Made by a program: the position numbers and the translations under genes
The notes under the pieces: model-generated
Seen by the model: the letters and a program-made list of their open reading frames with translations, nothing else
The model's database searches: none
What the model was told of the DNA's origin: nothing
Assembly (NCBI GenBank): GCA_021731025.1
Contig: JAKFYD010000007.1
Span: forward strand, 62,001 to 126,000
Reading direction: 5' to 3'
Source: Pseudobdellovibrionaceae bacterium
Lineage (GTDB): Bacteria; Bdellovibrionota; Bdellovibrionia; Bdellovibrionales; Bdellovibrionaceae
Length of the DNA stretch: 64,000 bases
In this document: positions 33,384-42,751 of the stretch, piece by piece
How positions within the stretch are numbered: the stretch's first letter is position 1
Layout: every line of letters begins with the position of its first letter

Positions 33384-34489
33384 TTCAATCTGAAAATAAA
33401 AAATCTACGCGACGACCCCGTGTGCTTGTAGCTATGAGCGGAGGCGTTGACAGTTCGGTGGCTGCGGCTTTGTTGGTTGAACAAGGTTATGATGTCATTG
33501 GTGCAACCATGCAGGTTTGGGATTACAGCTCTTGCAGTATTGACGAAGGCAACGGCACCTGTTGTTCAAGTCTTGACGTCGATGATGCTCGCAGCGTTGC
33601 CGATCGCTTGGGTATTCCTTTTTATGTTTTGAATTGCGAAGCTAAATTCAAAGCCAAAGTGATAGATCCTTTTTTAAAATCGTATTTGGAAGGCCAAACG
33701 CCGCTTCCCTGTGTGAACTGCAACACCTTTCTGAAATTCGATCATCTCATTCAAAAAATGAAAGAGCTGGAATGTGATTACTTGGCCACGGGTCATTATG
33801 CACAAGTCAAAAAAGATGAGCAGGGGAATAGCGCCATTTACACCAGCACCGACGATTGGAAAGACCAAACCTACTTTTTGTTTACCCTAGATCCCGCAGT
33901 TGTTCCGCATCTGCTTTTTCCTATCGGTGCCATGAAGAAACCCGAAGTCCGTGTTATTGCTGAACAGAAAGGTCTTACGGTCGCAAAGAAAAAAGACTCA
34001 ACAGGAATTTGTTTTGTTGGCAATGCAGGTTATTCAAAATTTATTGAATCCCAAGTGGATGCCAATATTCTTCGCCAAAAAGCGGGGGAAATTCGTCGTC
34101 TGCCTTCGGGCGTCTTGATGGGAAGACATGAAGGAATTCATTTGTACACTTACGGGCAAAGTAAAGGCATTGGGCTAACTCATCATGAAAAACTTTTTGT
34201 CGTGAAGATTGATGCTGAAACGAATACGGTTTGGGTGGGAGATGAAGAGTATCTTTACTCCCAACGTGCCGACATCGTTGATCCTCATTGGCTTACGGAC
34301 TGGAATGAAGATGAAATTTTTCAAGTTAAGATCCGCTATCAACATAAACCAACACCCGCAAAGTTAAAAAAGACAGGTCAAGGTTACAGCATCGAGTTTT
34401 TAGAAAAGCAACGGGCGATCACACCGGGGCAAGCGGCCGTTATTTATCAAGGGCAAAAGTTAGTGGGAGGCGGATGGATCACGATGTAA
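33380..34489 (+). CDS. mnmA: tRNA-uridine 2-sulfurtransferase
   Basis: MnmA thiolates U34 of Lys, Glu and Gln tRNAs using ATP and persulfide sulfur. The PP-loop SGGVDSS is near residue 20, the first catalytic cysteine is in [14 protein letters not shown], and the second in DSTGICFVG. The C-terminal beta-barrel ends ..[23 protein letters not shown], as in the family. The length (369 residues) is normal. It overlaps the desulfurase gene upstream and mtaB downstream by 16 bases, forming a tRNA-modification set. Confidence 0.97.
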   Translation: MIQSENKKSTRRPRVLVAMSGGVDSSVAAALLVEQGYDVIGATMQVWDYSSCSIDEGNGTCCSSLDVDDARSVADRLGIPFYVLNCEAKFKAKVIDPFLKSYLEGQTPLPCVNCNTFLKFDHLIQKMKELECDYLATGHYAQVKKDEQGNSAIYTSTDDWKDQTYFLFTLDPAVVPHLLFPIGAMKKPEVRVIAEQKGLTVAKKKDSTGICFVGNAGYSKFIESQVDANILRQKAGEIRRLPSGVLMGRHEGIHLYTYGQSKGIGLTHHEKLFVVKIDAETNTVWVGDEEYLYSQRADIVDPHWLTDWNEDEIFQVKIRYQHKPTPAKLKKTGQGYSIEFLEKQRAITPGQAAVIYQGQKLVGGGWITM

Positions 34490-35847
34490 CAGCAGCGTCT
34501 CACTCGCCAAGTCCGTTTAAAGTTCATACCTTTGGTTGTAAGGTGAATACTTACGATTCAGGGTTGATCGAAAAAAATATTTTGAAATCGAAACCCGCAG
34601 CGGAAGTGACCAGTTCAATTCATGTGCTGAACACCTGCGCGGTAACTGCGGAAGCGACGAAAGAAGCTGTGCGCACCATTCGTCGGTTAAAATCTAAGGA
34701 CCCACTGTGCACGGTGGTCGTTACGGGCTGTGCGGCTCAGGTCGATACCGGTGCGTTTGAAAATTTGCCCGGTGCTGATTTAGTTGTGGCGAATTCTCAC
34801 AAAATGCAAATCCCAGAAATCTTAGAAGATTTTTTCAAAGGTAAAATAAAAAATAAAGTTTTTAAATCCAATATTTTTCGTAAAGATGATCTGGAAGCAG
34901 GTGGTGGTCTAGAAACCAGTCACACGCGATCCTTTTTAAAGATTCAAGATGGCTGCAATAGTTTCTGTACCTTTTGCGTGATTCCCTTTGCTCGGGGTAA
35001 GAGCCGAAGCTTGTCCATTTTCGATCTTGTGAATCGAGTGAACGAGCTTCATCGGAAAGGCTTCCAAGAAGTTGTGCTAACAGGGGTTCACATTGGGGAC
35101 TACGAAGATGACAGTCAGGAAACTAAAAAATATTTAGAGGATCTTGTCGAAACGCTTCTCTTGCGTACAAAGATGCCTCGCTTCCGTTTGACATCTTTAG
35201 AGCCTATCGAGCTGACAGGTCGTCTTTTAGATCTTTATGCAGATCCTCGAATGTGTCCTCACTTTCATATGAGCATTCAAAGTGCAAATACCGAAGTTCT
35301 CAAAAACATGAAACGAAAATACACCCAAGCTGAAGTTGAAGATGCTTTTTCCCGAATTCATCAACGCTTGCCAAAGGCCTTTGTGGGTCTCGACGTCATT
35401 GCGGGCTTCCCCACGGAAACTCACGAACAATTTGAAGACACTTACTTAAGTTTAGCTCGAACTCCTTGGACACGATTGCATGTTTTTCCTTACAGTGAAC
35501 GTCCAGGGACGAAAGCCATCTTGTTTTCGGAAGCGGTCCCTTGGGAGGAACGACTTCGTCGGGCTTCGCGCTTACGCGAACTTTCTAGTCATCGTGTTGC
35601 TGAAAGAGCCAAAGAACAGCTTGGAACCACCAAAGAAATTATTCTCCTTAAGAATTCAAAAAATCGAATTCAGGGATTAAGTCGCGATTTTTGGAACGTG
35701 CAAATTGAAGGCGAACTTTCTGAAGCTCAGCTCCAGTCGCAGCACGAAATTAAAGTGTTCATTTCTTCTGTCGATGTTCAAAGCCAACTTTCTAAAGAAA
35801 TTATCCTTAAAGGAAGCTCTGTTTCAGCGGTCGAGGTCTTTGCGTGA
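34474..35847 (+). CDS. mtaB: tRNA (t6A37) methylthiotransferase MtaB-type
   Basis: This radical-SAM methylthiotransferase of 457 residues probably converts t6A37 to ms2t6A37. The N-terminal MTTase domain has [17 protein letters not shown] and VVTGCAAQ, the three cysteines that ligate the auxiliary cluster. The radical-SAM cluster is CNSFCTFC within a [18 protein letters not shown] stretch, followed by [20 protein letters not shown]. The MtaB rather than MiaB branch is suggested by FGCKVN-x-Y. A TRAM-like C-terminal domain is present. It complements tsaE at 27 kb, which helps make the t6A substrate. Confidence 0.9.
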   Translation: MDHDVTAASHSPSPFKVHTFGCKVNTYDSGLIEKNILKSKPAAEVTSSIHVLNTCAVTAEATKEAVRTIRRLKSKDPLCTVVVTGCAAQVDTGAFENLPGADLVVANSHKMQIPEILEDFFKGKIKNKVFKSNIFRKDDLEAGGGLETSHTRSFLKIQDGCNSFCTFCVIPFARGKSRSLSIFDLVNRVNELHRKGFQEVVLTGVHIGDYEDDSQETKKYLEDLVETLLLRTKMPRFRLTSLEPIELTGRLLDLYADPRMCPHFHMSIQSANTEVLKNMKRKYTQAEVEDAFSRIHQRLPKAFVGLDVIAGFPTETHEQFEDTYLSLARTPWTRLHVFPYSERPGTKAILFSEAVPWEERLRRASRLRELSSHRVAERAKEQLGTTKEIILLKNSKNRIQGLSRDFWNVQIEGELSEAQLQSQHEIKVFISSVDVQSQLSKEIILKGSSVSAVEVFA

Positions 35848-36533
35848 AAATTCTTGAGAATAAAATGAAATATGAATTTGCGGACAAAAAACTTCTCGCA
35901 AAAGCTCTGACTCACAAAAGTTTAGCCAATGAATCGCAAGCCGAGAATGAACATAATGAGAAATTGGAATTTTTAGGAGACGCTGTCTTGGATTTAGCTT
36001 TGGGCGAGCTCCTCTACGAATATTTTCCCCAAGACAACGAGGGCGACCTTTCGAAAAAAAGGGCGAGCCTGGTTAATGAAGAGCATCTCTCGATTCGCGC
36101 ACAGAGCATTGGCTTGAACGAATACATTCGCCTGGGAAAAGGTGAGATCATGAGCAATGGCGGTCAAAAGCCCCGATTGCTGGCTTCCTGTTACGAAGCA
36201 CTGATTGGCGCTTTGTATCTGGATGGCGGGTGGGACAAAGCACGGGATTTTATCCGCCAGGAATACTATCCACTGCTTCTGAACTTCAGTGAAGAGTCTT
36301 TTCAAAGAGACTACAAAACTCGATTGCAAGAAAAAATTCAGAGCGAACACCGCGAAACTCCCACTTATGAATTGGTGAAAGAGGATGGGCCTCCTCACGA
36401 GAGAATCTTCCAAGTGCAGATTCTTTTCCGAGAGCGAGTTTTAAGTTCTGGTGAAGGTAAGAGTAAAAAATCGGCAGAACAAAACGCCGCTAAATTGGCT
36501 TTAGAAAAATTTGAAAAGGGAGAACTCCTATGA
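35844..36533 (+). CDS. rnc: Ribonuclease III
   Basis: RNase III cleaves double-stranded RNA in rRNA and mRNA maturation. The signature NEKLEFLGDAVLDLALGELL carries the metal-binding residues, with a second acidic site in ASCYEALIGALYLDGG, and the C-terminal dsRNA-binding domain runs from about residue 152 (DYKTRLQEKIQSEHRETP..SKKSAEQNAAKLALEKF). The start used is GTG at 35844, overlapping the mtaB stop; an ATG at 35865 is also possible. The rnc-era order with four-base overlap is widely conserved. Confidence 0.96.
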   Translation: MKILENKMKYEFADKKLLAKALTHKSLANESQAENEHNEKLEFLGDAVLDLALGELLYEYFPQDNEGDLSKKRASLVNEEHLSIRAQSIGLNEYIRLGKGEIMSNGGQKPRLLASCYEALIGALYLDGGWDKARDFIRQEYYPLLLNFSEESFQRDYKTRLQEKIQSEHRETPTYELVKEDGPPHERIFQVQILFRERVLSSGEGKSKKSAEQNAAKLALEKFEKGELL

Positions 36534-37450
36534 ATTCCTATCGCGCCGGTTTTATCGGCCTTATCGGTCAGCCCAATGCCGGGAAAAGCACCCTGATGAA
36601 TTTTTTAGTGGACCAAAAAGTTTCCATCGTGACGGCAAAACCGCAAACCACACGTCGAAGGGTCATGGGCATTCACAGTTCTAAAGAAGGACAAATTGTT
36701 TTCGTGGATTCTCCGGGCTTGATCCAGGCGGACCGAGGACTCAATGGGTTTTTAGCTCAAGAAGCCGAAGACGTGATGAGAAATGTGGATGCCTTGTGGG
36801 CCATCGTCAGCGTTGATGAAGAAAAAGCGGAAGATGCAAAGAAAGTGATCGAACTTGTGTCCTCACAAAAAAAACCGTGGATTGGGATCGTTACTAAAAC
36901 GGATCTGCAAGAAAAAGCTCATCGTGTTTTGATTCTCAAAGATCTTATCGAGAAAAAAGGTGGTAAAGCCTTTGCCATTTCCAGTGTGGATCCCGATGAA
37001 GAGGAAAAAAGTCTGCGTCAGGATCTTCTGCAAGAAGCGCTCAAGCTGATTCCAGAATCGCCGGCGCCTCTTTATGATGTTGAACTTTTCACTCCCGAGA
37101 GCGCGCGGAATTTAGCGGCGGAAGTCGTGCGGGAAAAATGTTTTGAACATCTTCACCATGAACTTCCTTATAATCTTGCTGTGCGTATCATAAAATTTGA
37201 TGAAGTCGCAAAAACAGTTCCTCATTTGAGCATTGAAATTATCGTGGCGAAAGAGAGTCACAAGGGAATGGTCATTGGTAAAGCTGGATCCGTTCTTAAA
37301 AAAATCGGTTCGGATGCTCGTAAAGAAATTGAAAAAATCATGGGCGAGAAAATATTTTTAGATCTTAAGGTTTCCTGCCGTGAAGATTGGTTTTCCAACA
37401 ACAGGTTAATGAAGGAGCTAGGTTATGTCGTCACTGATTCCAAGGATTGA
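36530..37450 (+). CDS. era: GTPase Era
   Basis: Era binds the 3' end of 16S rRNA in small-subunit assembly. The G domain shows GQPNAGKST (G1), the switch-region TTRRRVMG, DSPGLI (G3) and TKTD (G4). The KH domain is at the C-terminus with VIGKAGSVLKKIGSDARKEIE and the ending CREDWFSNNRLMKELGY. The length (306 residues) is normal. It is coupled to rnc (ATGA) with GGAG upstream and overlaps der by 26 bases. Confidence 0.97.
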   Translation: MNSYRAGFIGLIGQPNAGKSTLMNFLVDQKVSIVTAKPQTTRRRVMGIHSSKEGQIVFVDSPGLIQADRGLNGFLAQEAEDVMRNVDALWAIVSVDEEKAEDAKKVIELVSSQKKPWIGIVTKTDLQEKAHRVLILKDLIEKKGGKAFAISSVDPDEEEKSLRQDLLQEALKLIPESPAPLYDVELFTPESARNLAAEVVREKCFEHLHHELPYNLAVRIIKFDEVAKTVPHLSIEIIVAKESHKGMVIGKAGSVLKKIGSDARKEIEKIMGEKIFLDLKVSCREDWFSNNRLMKELGYVVTDSKD

Positions 37451-38774
37451 TAATCCTAAGGTGGCGATCATAGGTCGCCCCAACGTGGGGAAATCCACAC
37501 TATTTAATATTATCACTGATACTCGGAAGTCGTTGGTGAAAAACCAGCCCGGCGTTACTCGCGACATCATGATTCATCCCGTAAACATCTGGGGTAAAAA
37601 TTTCGATCTTCTAGACACTGGCGGAGTGACTGAATCTGCGGATTTAGTTTCACAGATGATTCGCGAGCAGGTGAAAGATTTCTTGCAGACCGTAGATCTC
37701 ATTGTTGCGGTGATGGACGGGCGCAGCGGGCTTTTGCCTGAAGACCGAGACATCATTCGTCTGGCGAAACAGACGGGCAAAGATTTTTTATTGGTCATCA
37801 ATAAAGTCGATCGTGTTCACGAAGAAGAAATTGCTAAAGCTGATTTTTATGAATTTGGTGTGGATCTTGTGTCAGCCTCTTTCGAACAGCGTCGCGGTCT
37901 TTCTGATATTCTCGAGTGGATAACAAATCGTCTGCCTGAATCCCAAAGTGTCGAACGCGAAGCTTTGACCTTAACTTTGGTGGGGAAACCCAACGTCGGT
38001 AAAAGCTCCATTTGCAATGCGCTGCTAGGCTCGTCACGAATGCTTGTCAGTCCCATGGCAGGAACGACAGTAGATGCAGTGGATACACCCTTCGAGTGGA
38101 ATGGAAGCTCTTATGTGTTGGTGGATACCGCGGGATTACGCCGGTCCTCGCGTCGAGAAGAAGGTTTGGAAATCATTTCTGCTTTTAAATCCCAGGAAGC
38201 CATTCGACGATCTGATTTAATTTTACTGGTGATCGATGCGAATATGGGTCCCACCGATCAAGACGCCAAAATCATGCAAGCTATATTGGAAGATCATAAA
38301 GCGGTTATCCTGGTGGCTAACAAAACGGATATCGCAGCGAAAGAAATTCCTGAGTTTCGCAAAAAGTTTCAGGAAAAAGTGGATGAAACTTTCCACTTTT
38401 TCCCTGACGTGCACTTCGTATATACCAGCGCGACCACAGGCTATGGACTCGAAGACTTGTTTCAAAAAATCGAGCAGGTGAAAAAACAGATGAACATGAG
38501 GATCTCGACTTCAGATCTGAATGATTTCTTTTTCGATGTGATTCGTAAGGCTCCGTCGCCAGTTTATGCGACAACGAATGTGAAATTTTATTATCTGACT
38601 CAAACTTATCAAAAACCGCCAGCTTTTATTGCTTTCGCGAATCATCCTGACGGGGTTACAAATGCTTATCGAAGATTTTTAACAAAAAATCTAAAAGAGC
38701 GATTTGGTTTAATGGGAATGACTGTGCGAATCTTCTGTATGAAATCGCGACGAGATTCGAGCCGAACGGATTGA
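37425..38774 (+). CDS. der: GTPase Der (EngA)
   Basis: Der has two tandem G domains and acts in 50S ribosome assembly. The first P-loop is GRPNVGKST near residue 18-26 with DTGGVTE, the second is GKPNVGKSS near residue 187 with DTAGLRRSSR, and NKVD and NKTD are the base-recognition motifs. A KH-like C-terminal domain follows (DLNDFFFDVIRKAPSPV..FFLTKNLKERFGLMGMTVRIF region). The length is 449 residues. AAGGAG lies before the ATG. The stop overlaps the next gene's TTG start. Confidence 0.97.
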   Translation: MSSLIPRIDNPKVAIIGRPNVGKSTLFNIITDTRKSLVKNQPGVTRDIMIHPVNIWGKNFDLLDTGGVTESADLVSQMIREQVKDFLQTVDLIVAVMDGRSGLLPEDRDIIRLAKQTGKDFLLVINKVDRVHEEEIAKADFYEFGVDLVSASFEQRRGLSDILEWITNRLPESQSVEREALTLTLVGKPNVGKSSICNALLGSSRMLVSPMAGTTVDAVDTPFEWNGSSYVLVDTAGLRRSSRREEGLEIISAFKSQEAIRRSDLILLVIDANMGPTDQDAKIMQAILEDHKAVILVANKTDIAAKEIPEFRKKFQEKVDETFHFFPDVHFVYTSATTGYGLEDLFQKIEQVKKQMNMRISTSDLNDFFFDVIRKAPSPVYATTNVKFYYLTQTYQKPPAFIAFANHPDGVTNAYRRFLTKNLKERFGLMGMTVRIFCMKSRRDSSRTD

Positions 38775-40144
38775 CGAACCGAAGTTGGAGAACCCGCTAC
38801 GGGTTTTATTTTTTAGCGGTTGGATCGGCTTTTGGTTTGGGAAACCTTTGGCGATTTCCCTATGTTGTTGGTGAAAACGGGGGCGGCGCCTTTGTTTTGC
38901 TGTACATCTTTTTAGCTCTGACTTTAGGTTTACCCATGTTGATCGCAGAAATGATGTTGGGTCGTCTCACGCGGCAATCGGTGGTGATGGCCACACGAAA
39001 AGTTTCACTGACCAGCGGCAAAGATTTTAAATTCCTAAGCGCGCTTCCGGTCATTTTAAGTTTAGTGGTGCTTTCCTATTATTCAGTGATCAGCGGATGG
39101 GTTTTGCATTTCATCATGCAATTTGTCTTGAGTCTTTTTGGTTCGACGCAAATTGGATCCAGCAGCATGGTCTTGCTCCTGAAAAACGGCGGATTGCAAT
39201 TTGGTTTGGCTTCGGTGCATTTGTTGATCACTTTGATTGTCGTTGTGAAGGGAGTTCAAAACGGTTTGGAAAAGTGGATCGGTTGGACCATGCCTTTCTT
39301 TGCTTTTTTGGTGGTGTTTTTAATTTGGAAGTCCACTTCACTGTCGACAACAGATGATGTTTTGCGATTTTTATTTTATCCCGACTTTTCGAAATTAACT
39401 TTGTTTTCCTTGAATCACGCTGTTGGCCACGTGCTTTTCACCTTGTCGGTAGGCTTTGGGACAATGGTGACCTTTGGCAGTTACGTGCGTGAAGATCAAC
39501 ATGTTCCCACGGCGGGCTTAAGGGTTTCCTTGTTTGATAGCATTGTTTCCCTGGGTTCACTTTTTATTATTTTTCCCTTGGTGTTTAAAGCTTCTAATCG
39601 AACGATCACGGATCCCGCATTGATGTTCGACGTTTTACCACAATTTTTTATCGAGATGAAAGGGGGACTGCTCTTCGGTCTTGCTTTCTTCGTCTGTCTT
39701 TATCTTGCGGCTTTGAACGCAAGCATGGGTTTGTTAGAAACGGTCGTCTCGAACATTTTGGATATTTTTAATAAAAAAATAAATCGCAATCAAGCCGGCT
39801 GGGCAACGGGAGCGCTGGCCTTGTTGCTCACTTTATTGCCATCACTCTCGGGTAGTTTTTTTCGTGAAGCTCGCCTAGGAGAGAAGGGACTCATCGAGTT
39901 GATTGACTCGATCCTGATCAACGGATTTTTACCTTTAGTCGCTTTAGGTCTCTCCTACATTTTCTTTAAGGGAGTTTCTTTAAAGGACAAAGAAAGACTC
40001 TTCGTCGATAAGGAGCGGTTTGTGAGTTATTCGATGTTTCCTCAATGGATCTTTGCTTTACGGTGGTTTGCTCCTTCAATCATTATTTTGGGTTGGTTGT
40101 TGCACCTTTTTGGTTTGTTGAAGATAATTTGGCAGAATGACTAA
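38771..40144 (+). CDS. Sodium-dependent neurotransmitter-symporter (NSS) family transporter
   Basis: This 457-residue inner-membrane protein has about 11-12 hydrophobic segments. The NSS signature is near the start: WRTRYGFYFLAVGSAFGLGN and LWRFPYVVGENGGGAFVLLY, with the sodium-site residues of TM1. Bacterial NSS proteins (LeuT, TnaT, MhsT) import amino acids with sodium. The start is a TTG overlapping the der stop (TTGA). The end overlaps lspA by eight bases, so it is in the core operon. An amino-acid importer suits a predator that feeds on hydrolysed protein, which is an inference. Confidence 0.9.
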   Translation: MTNRSWRTRYGFYFLAVGSAFGLGNLWRFPYVVGENGGGAFVLLYIFLALTLGLPMLIAEMMLGRLTRQSVVMATRKVSLTSGKDFKFLSALPVILSLVVLSYYSVISGWVLHFIMQFVLSLFGSTQIGSSSMVLLLKNGGLQFGLASVHLLITLIVVVKGVQNGLEKWIGWTMPFFAFLVVFLIWKSTSLSTTDDVLRFLFYPDFSKLTLFSLNHAVGHVLFTLSVGFGTMVTFGSYVREDQHVPTAGLRVSLFDSIVSLGSLFIIFPLVFKASNRTITDPALMFDVLPQFFIEMKGGLLFGLAFFVCLYLAALNASMGLLETVVSNILDIFNKKINRNQAGWATGALALLLTLLPSLSGSFFREARLGEKGLIELIDSILINGFLPLVALGLSYIFFKGVSLKDKERLFVDKERFVSYSMFPQWIFALRWFAPSIIILGWLLHLFGLLKIIWQND

Positions 40145-40619
40145 AAATCAATTTAATTATTTTCTGGTCGCCTTGATATTTATCTTAGATCAATCGACAA
40201 AATTTTTAGCGCGAAAATATCTCGAGGCTCGCGAGCCAATTGAAATTTGGACGGGTCATATTCGTCTTCAGCTGGTTCATAATACGGGAGCATTCTTAAG
40301 CATGGGTGCTGAGTGGCCCGGCTATTTGCGATGGACGGTGTTGATTGCTTTTGTTTTCTTTTTCCTATTTTTTCTATGGCGTTTGATGATCAAAGAAAGC
40401 AGCACGCCGAAACAAAAAACTTGTTACGCCATAGTTTTGGGCGGTGGTTTAGGAAATCTGTTAGATCGTTTGTTGATGGGTGAAGTGACTGATTTTCTTT
40501 GGTTAGGAGCTGGTCCTGTACAGACAGGAGTTTTTAATTTAGCCGATGTCGCGATCTTGTTTGGAATCTTGGTCTTGCTTCTAGAAGTTCATCCCAAGAA
40601 TAACAAGGATGTCGTATAG
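40137..40619 (+). CDS. lspA: Lipoprotein signal peptidase (signal peptidase II)
   Basis: LspA cleaves prolipoproteins before the lipidated cysteine. This 160-residue protein has four membrane segments and the family's conserved blocks: DQSTKFLARKYL, VHNTGAFLSMG, and the two catalytic aspartates in GGGLGNLLDRL and FNLADVAIL. It serves the many lipoproteins in this window. The last 39 bases overlap the convergent outer-membrane barrel gene. The protein ends in a short KNNKDVV tail. Confidence 0.95.
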   Translation: MTKNQFNYFLVALIFILDQSTKFLARKYLEAREPIEIWTGHIRLQLVHNTGAFLSMGAEWPGYLRWTVLIAFVFFFLFFLWRLMIKESSTPKQKTCYAIVLGGGLGNLLDRLLMGEVTDFLWLGAGPVQTGVFNLADVAILFGILVLLLEVHPKNNKDVV

Positions 40620-41339
40620 GTCTCCGCTGACCTTGTAGTTGAGCTTTTCTTGACCCGAGCCTGTGTTCAAAAAATCTTTATTTTCGTCGGCAAAATTAAT
40701 GTAATGATAAGTGGCTTGAAGCCCCAAGAAAGCTTTTCGACGCATCAAAGGAATTTCTAAGCCGGCACCGATATCAGTTCCCATAACACTTTCACGAGTC
40801 GTAATGTCCAGCTCGGGAAAATTATAGCTGCGGTAGTGTTGAGAGAATCCTCCCAAGATATAAGGATTAAGATCGGCTAAACCTTTGGTCACATTTTGAG
40901 TGTTCAAGAAATACTTTAAGTTAAAGCTGGTGGTCGTGAACGAAACACTTCCCGAATAATTTTTAACCAACGTCGAAAGCGTGGCCGAATTATCGCCAGT
41001 CATCAGGCCCAAACTGAAAGCAAGTCTCATGTCGAAAAAATAAGAAATCAACAAACCGAAGGTGGGACCTTGGCCATAGGCTTTCGCCATATTTTCCGTG
41101 AACATTCGTGGTCCTGCAGCAAGACCTACAGTGAAGAAACGCCCATTACGAAAAAAGTTAATATCAGCTTCTTCATCAGACGCTTCGTCAAATTCACTGT
41201 AATCTGTGAATGGATCGTAAGACTCGTCGGGGTCAGTTTGTGCCAATGCCGAGGTCACAGGCGCAGAGATGAAAAGAAATGAAAACATCAATAGAGTAAA
41301 AACTTTTTTAGAAAAAATAAAATATCGGTGAGCCTTCAC
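40581..41339 (-). CDS. Outer-membrane beta-barrel protein
   Basis: The start chosen is GTG at 41339, preceded by GGGGGAA, giving a signal peptide KKVFTLLMFSFLFISAPVTSALA. After an acidic stretch (DPDESYDPFTDYSEFDEASD), about 190 residues alternate as amphipathic strands (FFTVGLAAGPRMF, TFGLLISYFFDMRLAFSLGL, AFLGLQATYHYINFA) and the last strand DILVILGMNF ends in F, as in barrels recognised by BAM. Eight strands are likely. An upstream ATG pair at 41357 adds six residues without a better ribosome binding site. The function is unknown. Confidence 0.7.
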   Translation of the reverse strand: MKAHRYFIFSKKVFTLLMFSFLFISAPVTSALAQTDPDESYDPFTDYSEFDEASDEEADINFFRNGRFFTVGLAAGPRMFTENMAKAYGQGPTFGLLISYFFDMRLAFSLGLMTGDNSATLSTLVKNYSGSVSFTTTSFNLKYFLNTQNVTKGLADLNPYILGGFSQHYRSYNFPELDITTRESVMGTDIGAGLEIPLMRRKAFLGLQATYHYINFADENKDFLNTGSGQEKLNYKVSGDLYDILVILGMNF

Positions 41340-41629
41340 ATTTCCCCCATACATCAATGATGTATAATGTTTTCTGAAAAGAAAAGAAAAAGAATCATTT
41401 CAAAGCGAGATGATCATTTTGAGAAAACTCCTGTTTAGAGAATGAAAAAGTGTTTAATGTCTAAACGAATCTTCAATTGCCGAAACATATTGAAGGCTTA
41501 GGCGAAACTATAACAGTATTTCACAAAGCCTGTTCTAAAAATGATTCATTTTCTCTGCTTAAATCAAACCCATAGGTTTTTGAAATGGCGTGATTTGTGA
41601 ACCTCAGTAAAGCAATTGGGGGCCTTTTC

Positions 41630-42472
41630 ATGCGACGCTTTATTAGCGGTCTCGATGTGAGACAGCGCAAATTCATGACCGACATTTCATCATTCCTGAT
41701 GATGTTTTTATTTTTCACCAGCTGCGGTCAGGTGGGCGAGTTGAATCTGGCTTCAAAGTCGAAGGGCGATATTGTCGGCACCGATGAGTTTGTTCTAGAG
41801 AATGTGGAAGCCTGCGAAGAAATGACGAACACGGGTCAAATGCAAAAGGCTCAGCAAAAAATCACATTTCAAGATACAAGAGTTGAAACCGGCTTAGCCT
41901 CGATCTGCCCCTTCACTTCCGGAGGCGAAGATCGCGATGGAAATTTAAGCATGGAAGAAGGGCAAATGCGCGCTCGCTATGAGCAAAGCCAATCTCTGCA
42001 GTTGCCAGCAAATGCGGTAATTTGCGATGTTCAGTTGAGCAATAACTTGCAAAGATTCCGCTACGATGACGTTTTCTTTTTAACTTTCAATAACTATGTT
42101 CTAGCGACAAACAACAAATCATCCCTGCGTCGAAGATTAACTCCCATGCGTGTCGGCGCTATGGAAGCGGGTGGGACTTACGACCTTTTCAGTTACGATT
42201 GGAAGTCTTTGCGAACAGCGCCTTTCGAGAATGTCGTGGACGACTTTTGTTTAGGCAAAGAAGCAGGTCTAGGAGCTTGCACTTGGCCCATCACAGAACA
42301 AGCCGGTAAAATCCAATTCAAATGGGAGCCCGAAGTTTTTATTCGCCTGACAGCAAATTCCAGCCAGAAGCAGACGTTTAAATTTATCATTACGGGTGAT
42401 AATGATAAGGGAGTCGATTGTTATCATGAAAAGCTTGAGCTTGATGTTCATGTTAATTATTATTTGAAGTAA
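41630..42472 (+). CDS. Hypothetical lipoprotein
   Basis: With the ATG at 41630 (GGGGGCC upstream) the product has 280 residues; a GTG at 41597 or an ATG at 41675 are alternatives. The leader ends FLMMFLFFTSC-GQVG, an acceptable lipobox. The mature part is mixed alpha/beta with cysteine-bearing segments (EACEEMTN, LASICPFTSGGEDRDGN, AVICDVQLS, DDFCLGKEAGLGACTWP, DKGVDCYHEKL) and closes in ELDVHVNYYLK. I do not recognise the family. It is transcribed away from the barrel gene at 41.3 kb. Confidence 0.65.
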   Translation: MRRFISGLDVRQRKFMTDISSFLMMFLFFTSCGQVGELNLASKSKGDIVGTDEFVLENVEACEEMTNTGQMQKAQQKITFQDTRVETGLASICPFTSGGEDRDGNLSMEEGQMRARYEQSQSLQLPANAVICDVQLSNNLQRFRYDDVFFLTFNNYVLATNNKSSLRRRLTPMRVGAMEAGGTYDLFSYDWKSLRTAPFENVVDDFCLGKEAGLGACTWPITEQAGKIQFKWEPEVFIRLTANSSQKQTFKFIITGDNDKGVDCYHEKLELDVHVNYYLK

Positions 42473-42751
42473 TCAATACGGAAATTCTCGGCGCCGCGAA
42501 TTTTATTTTAATCAGAAAAATCTTGACATCCTATTTAGTGATTTTTTCGCTCGGGATTTTCATTGAGGAAAATAGCTTTAAATACGGTATTGTTTACGTC
42601 AGCTTTGTCTATCCCGTGTTTATTTTCAAAATCTATCAACAGTTTTGCAGAAATAATTTCTCTTCGTCGTAGCTCAAATCTAAACCAAAAACTCTGATTT
42701 TAAACCTATGCTAAATTCATCTCGGAATCTATTTTGCAGAAGAGGTTTATT
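42473..42751. other. Intergenic region before the HNH gene
   Basis: Besides the inverted dispersed repeat at 42485-42504, I see a -35-like TTGACA at about 42524 with no matching -10. On the minus strand an open stretch of about 47 codons without a good start reads protein-like (ELRRREIISAKLLIDFEN.., HGIDKADVNNTVFKAIF) and stops near 42533. It may be a gene relic. No confident gene. Confidence 0.3.
42485..42504 (-). repeat. GCGGCGCC dispersed repeat, inverted copy
   Basis: These 20 bases are the reverse complement of 20 of the 22 bases at 7698-7719 and 43384-43405. This copy lies 248 bases before the HNH gene's start, in opposite orientation to the copy inside that gene. Confidence 0.7.

Noticed and set aside
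42533-42680. Minus-strand open stretch reading protein-like in the gap before the HNH gene
   Set aside because: No acceptable start codon or ribosome binding site and no recognised family; kept only as a note in the gap entry.
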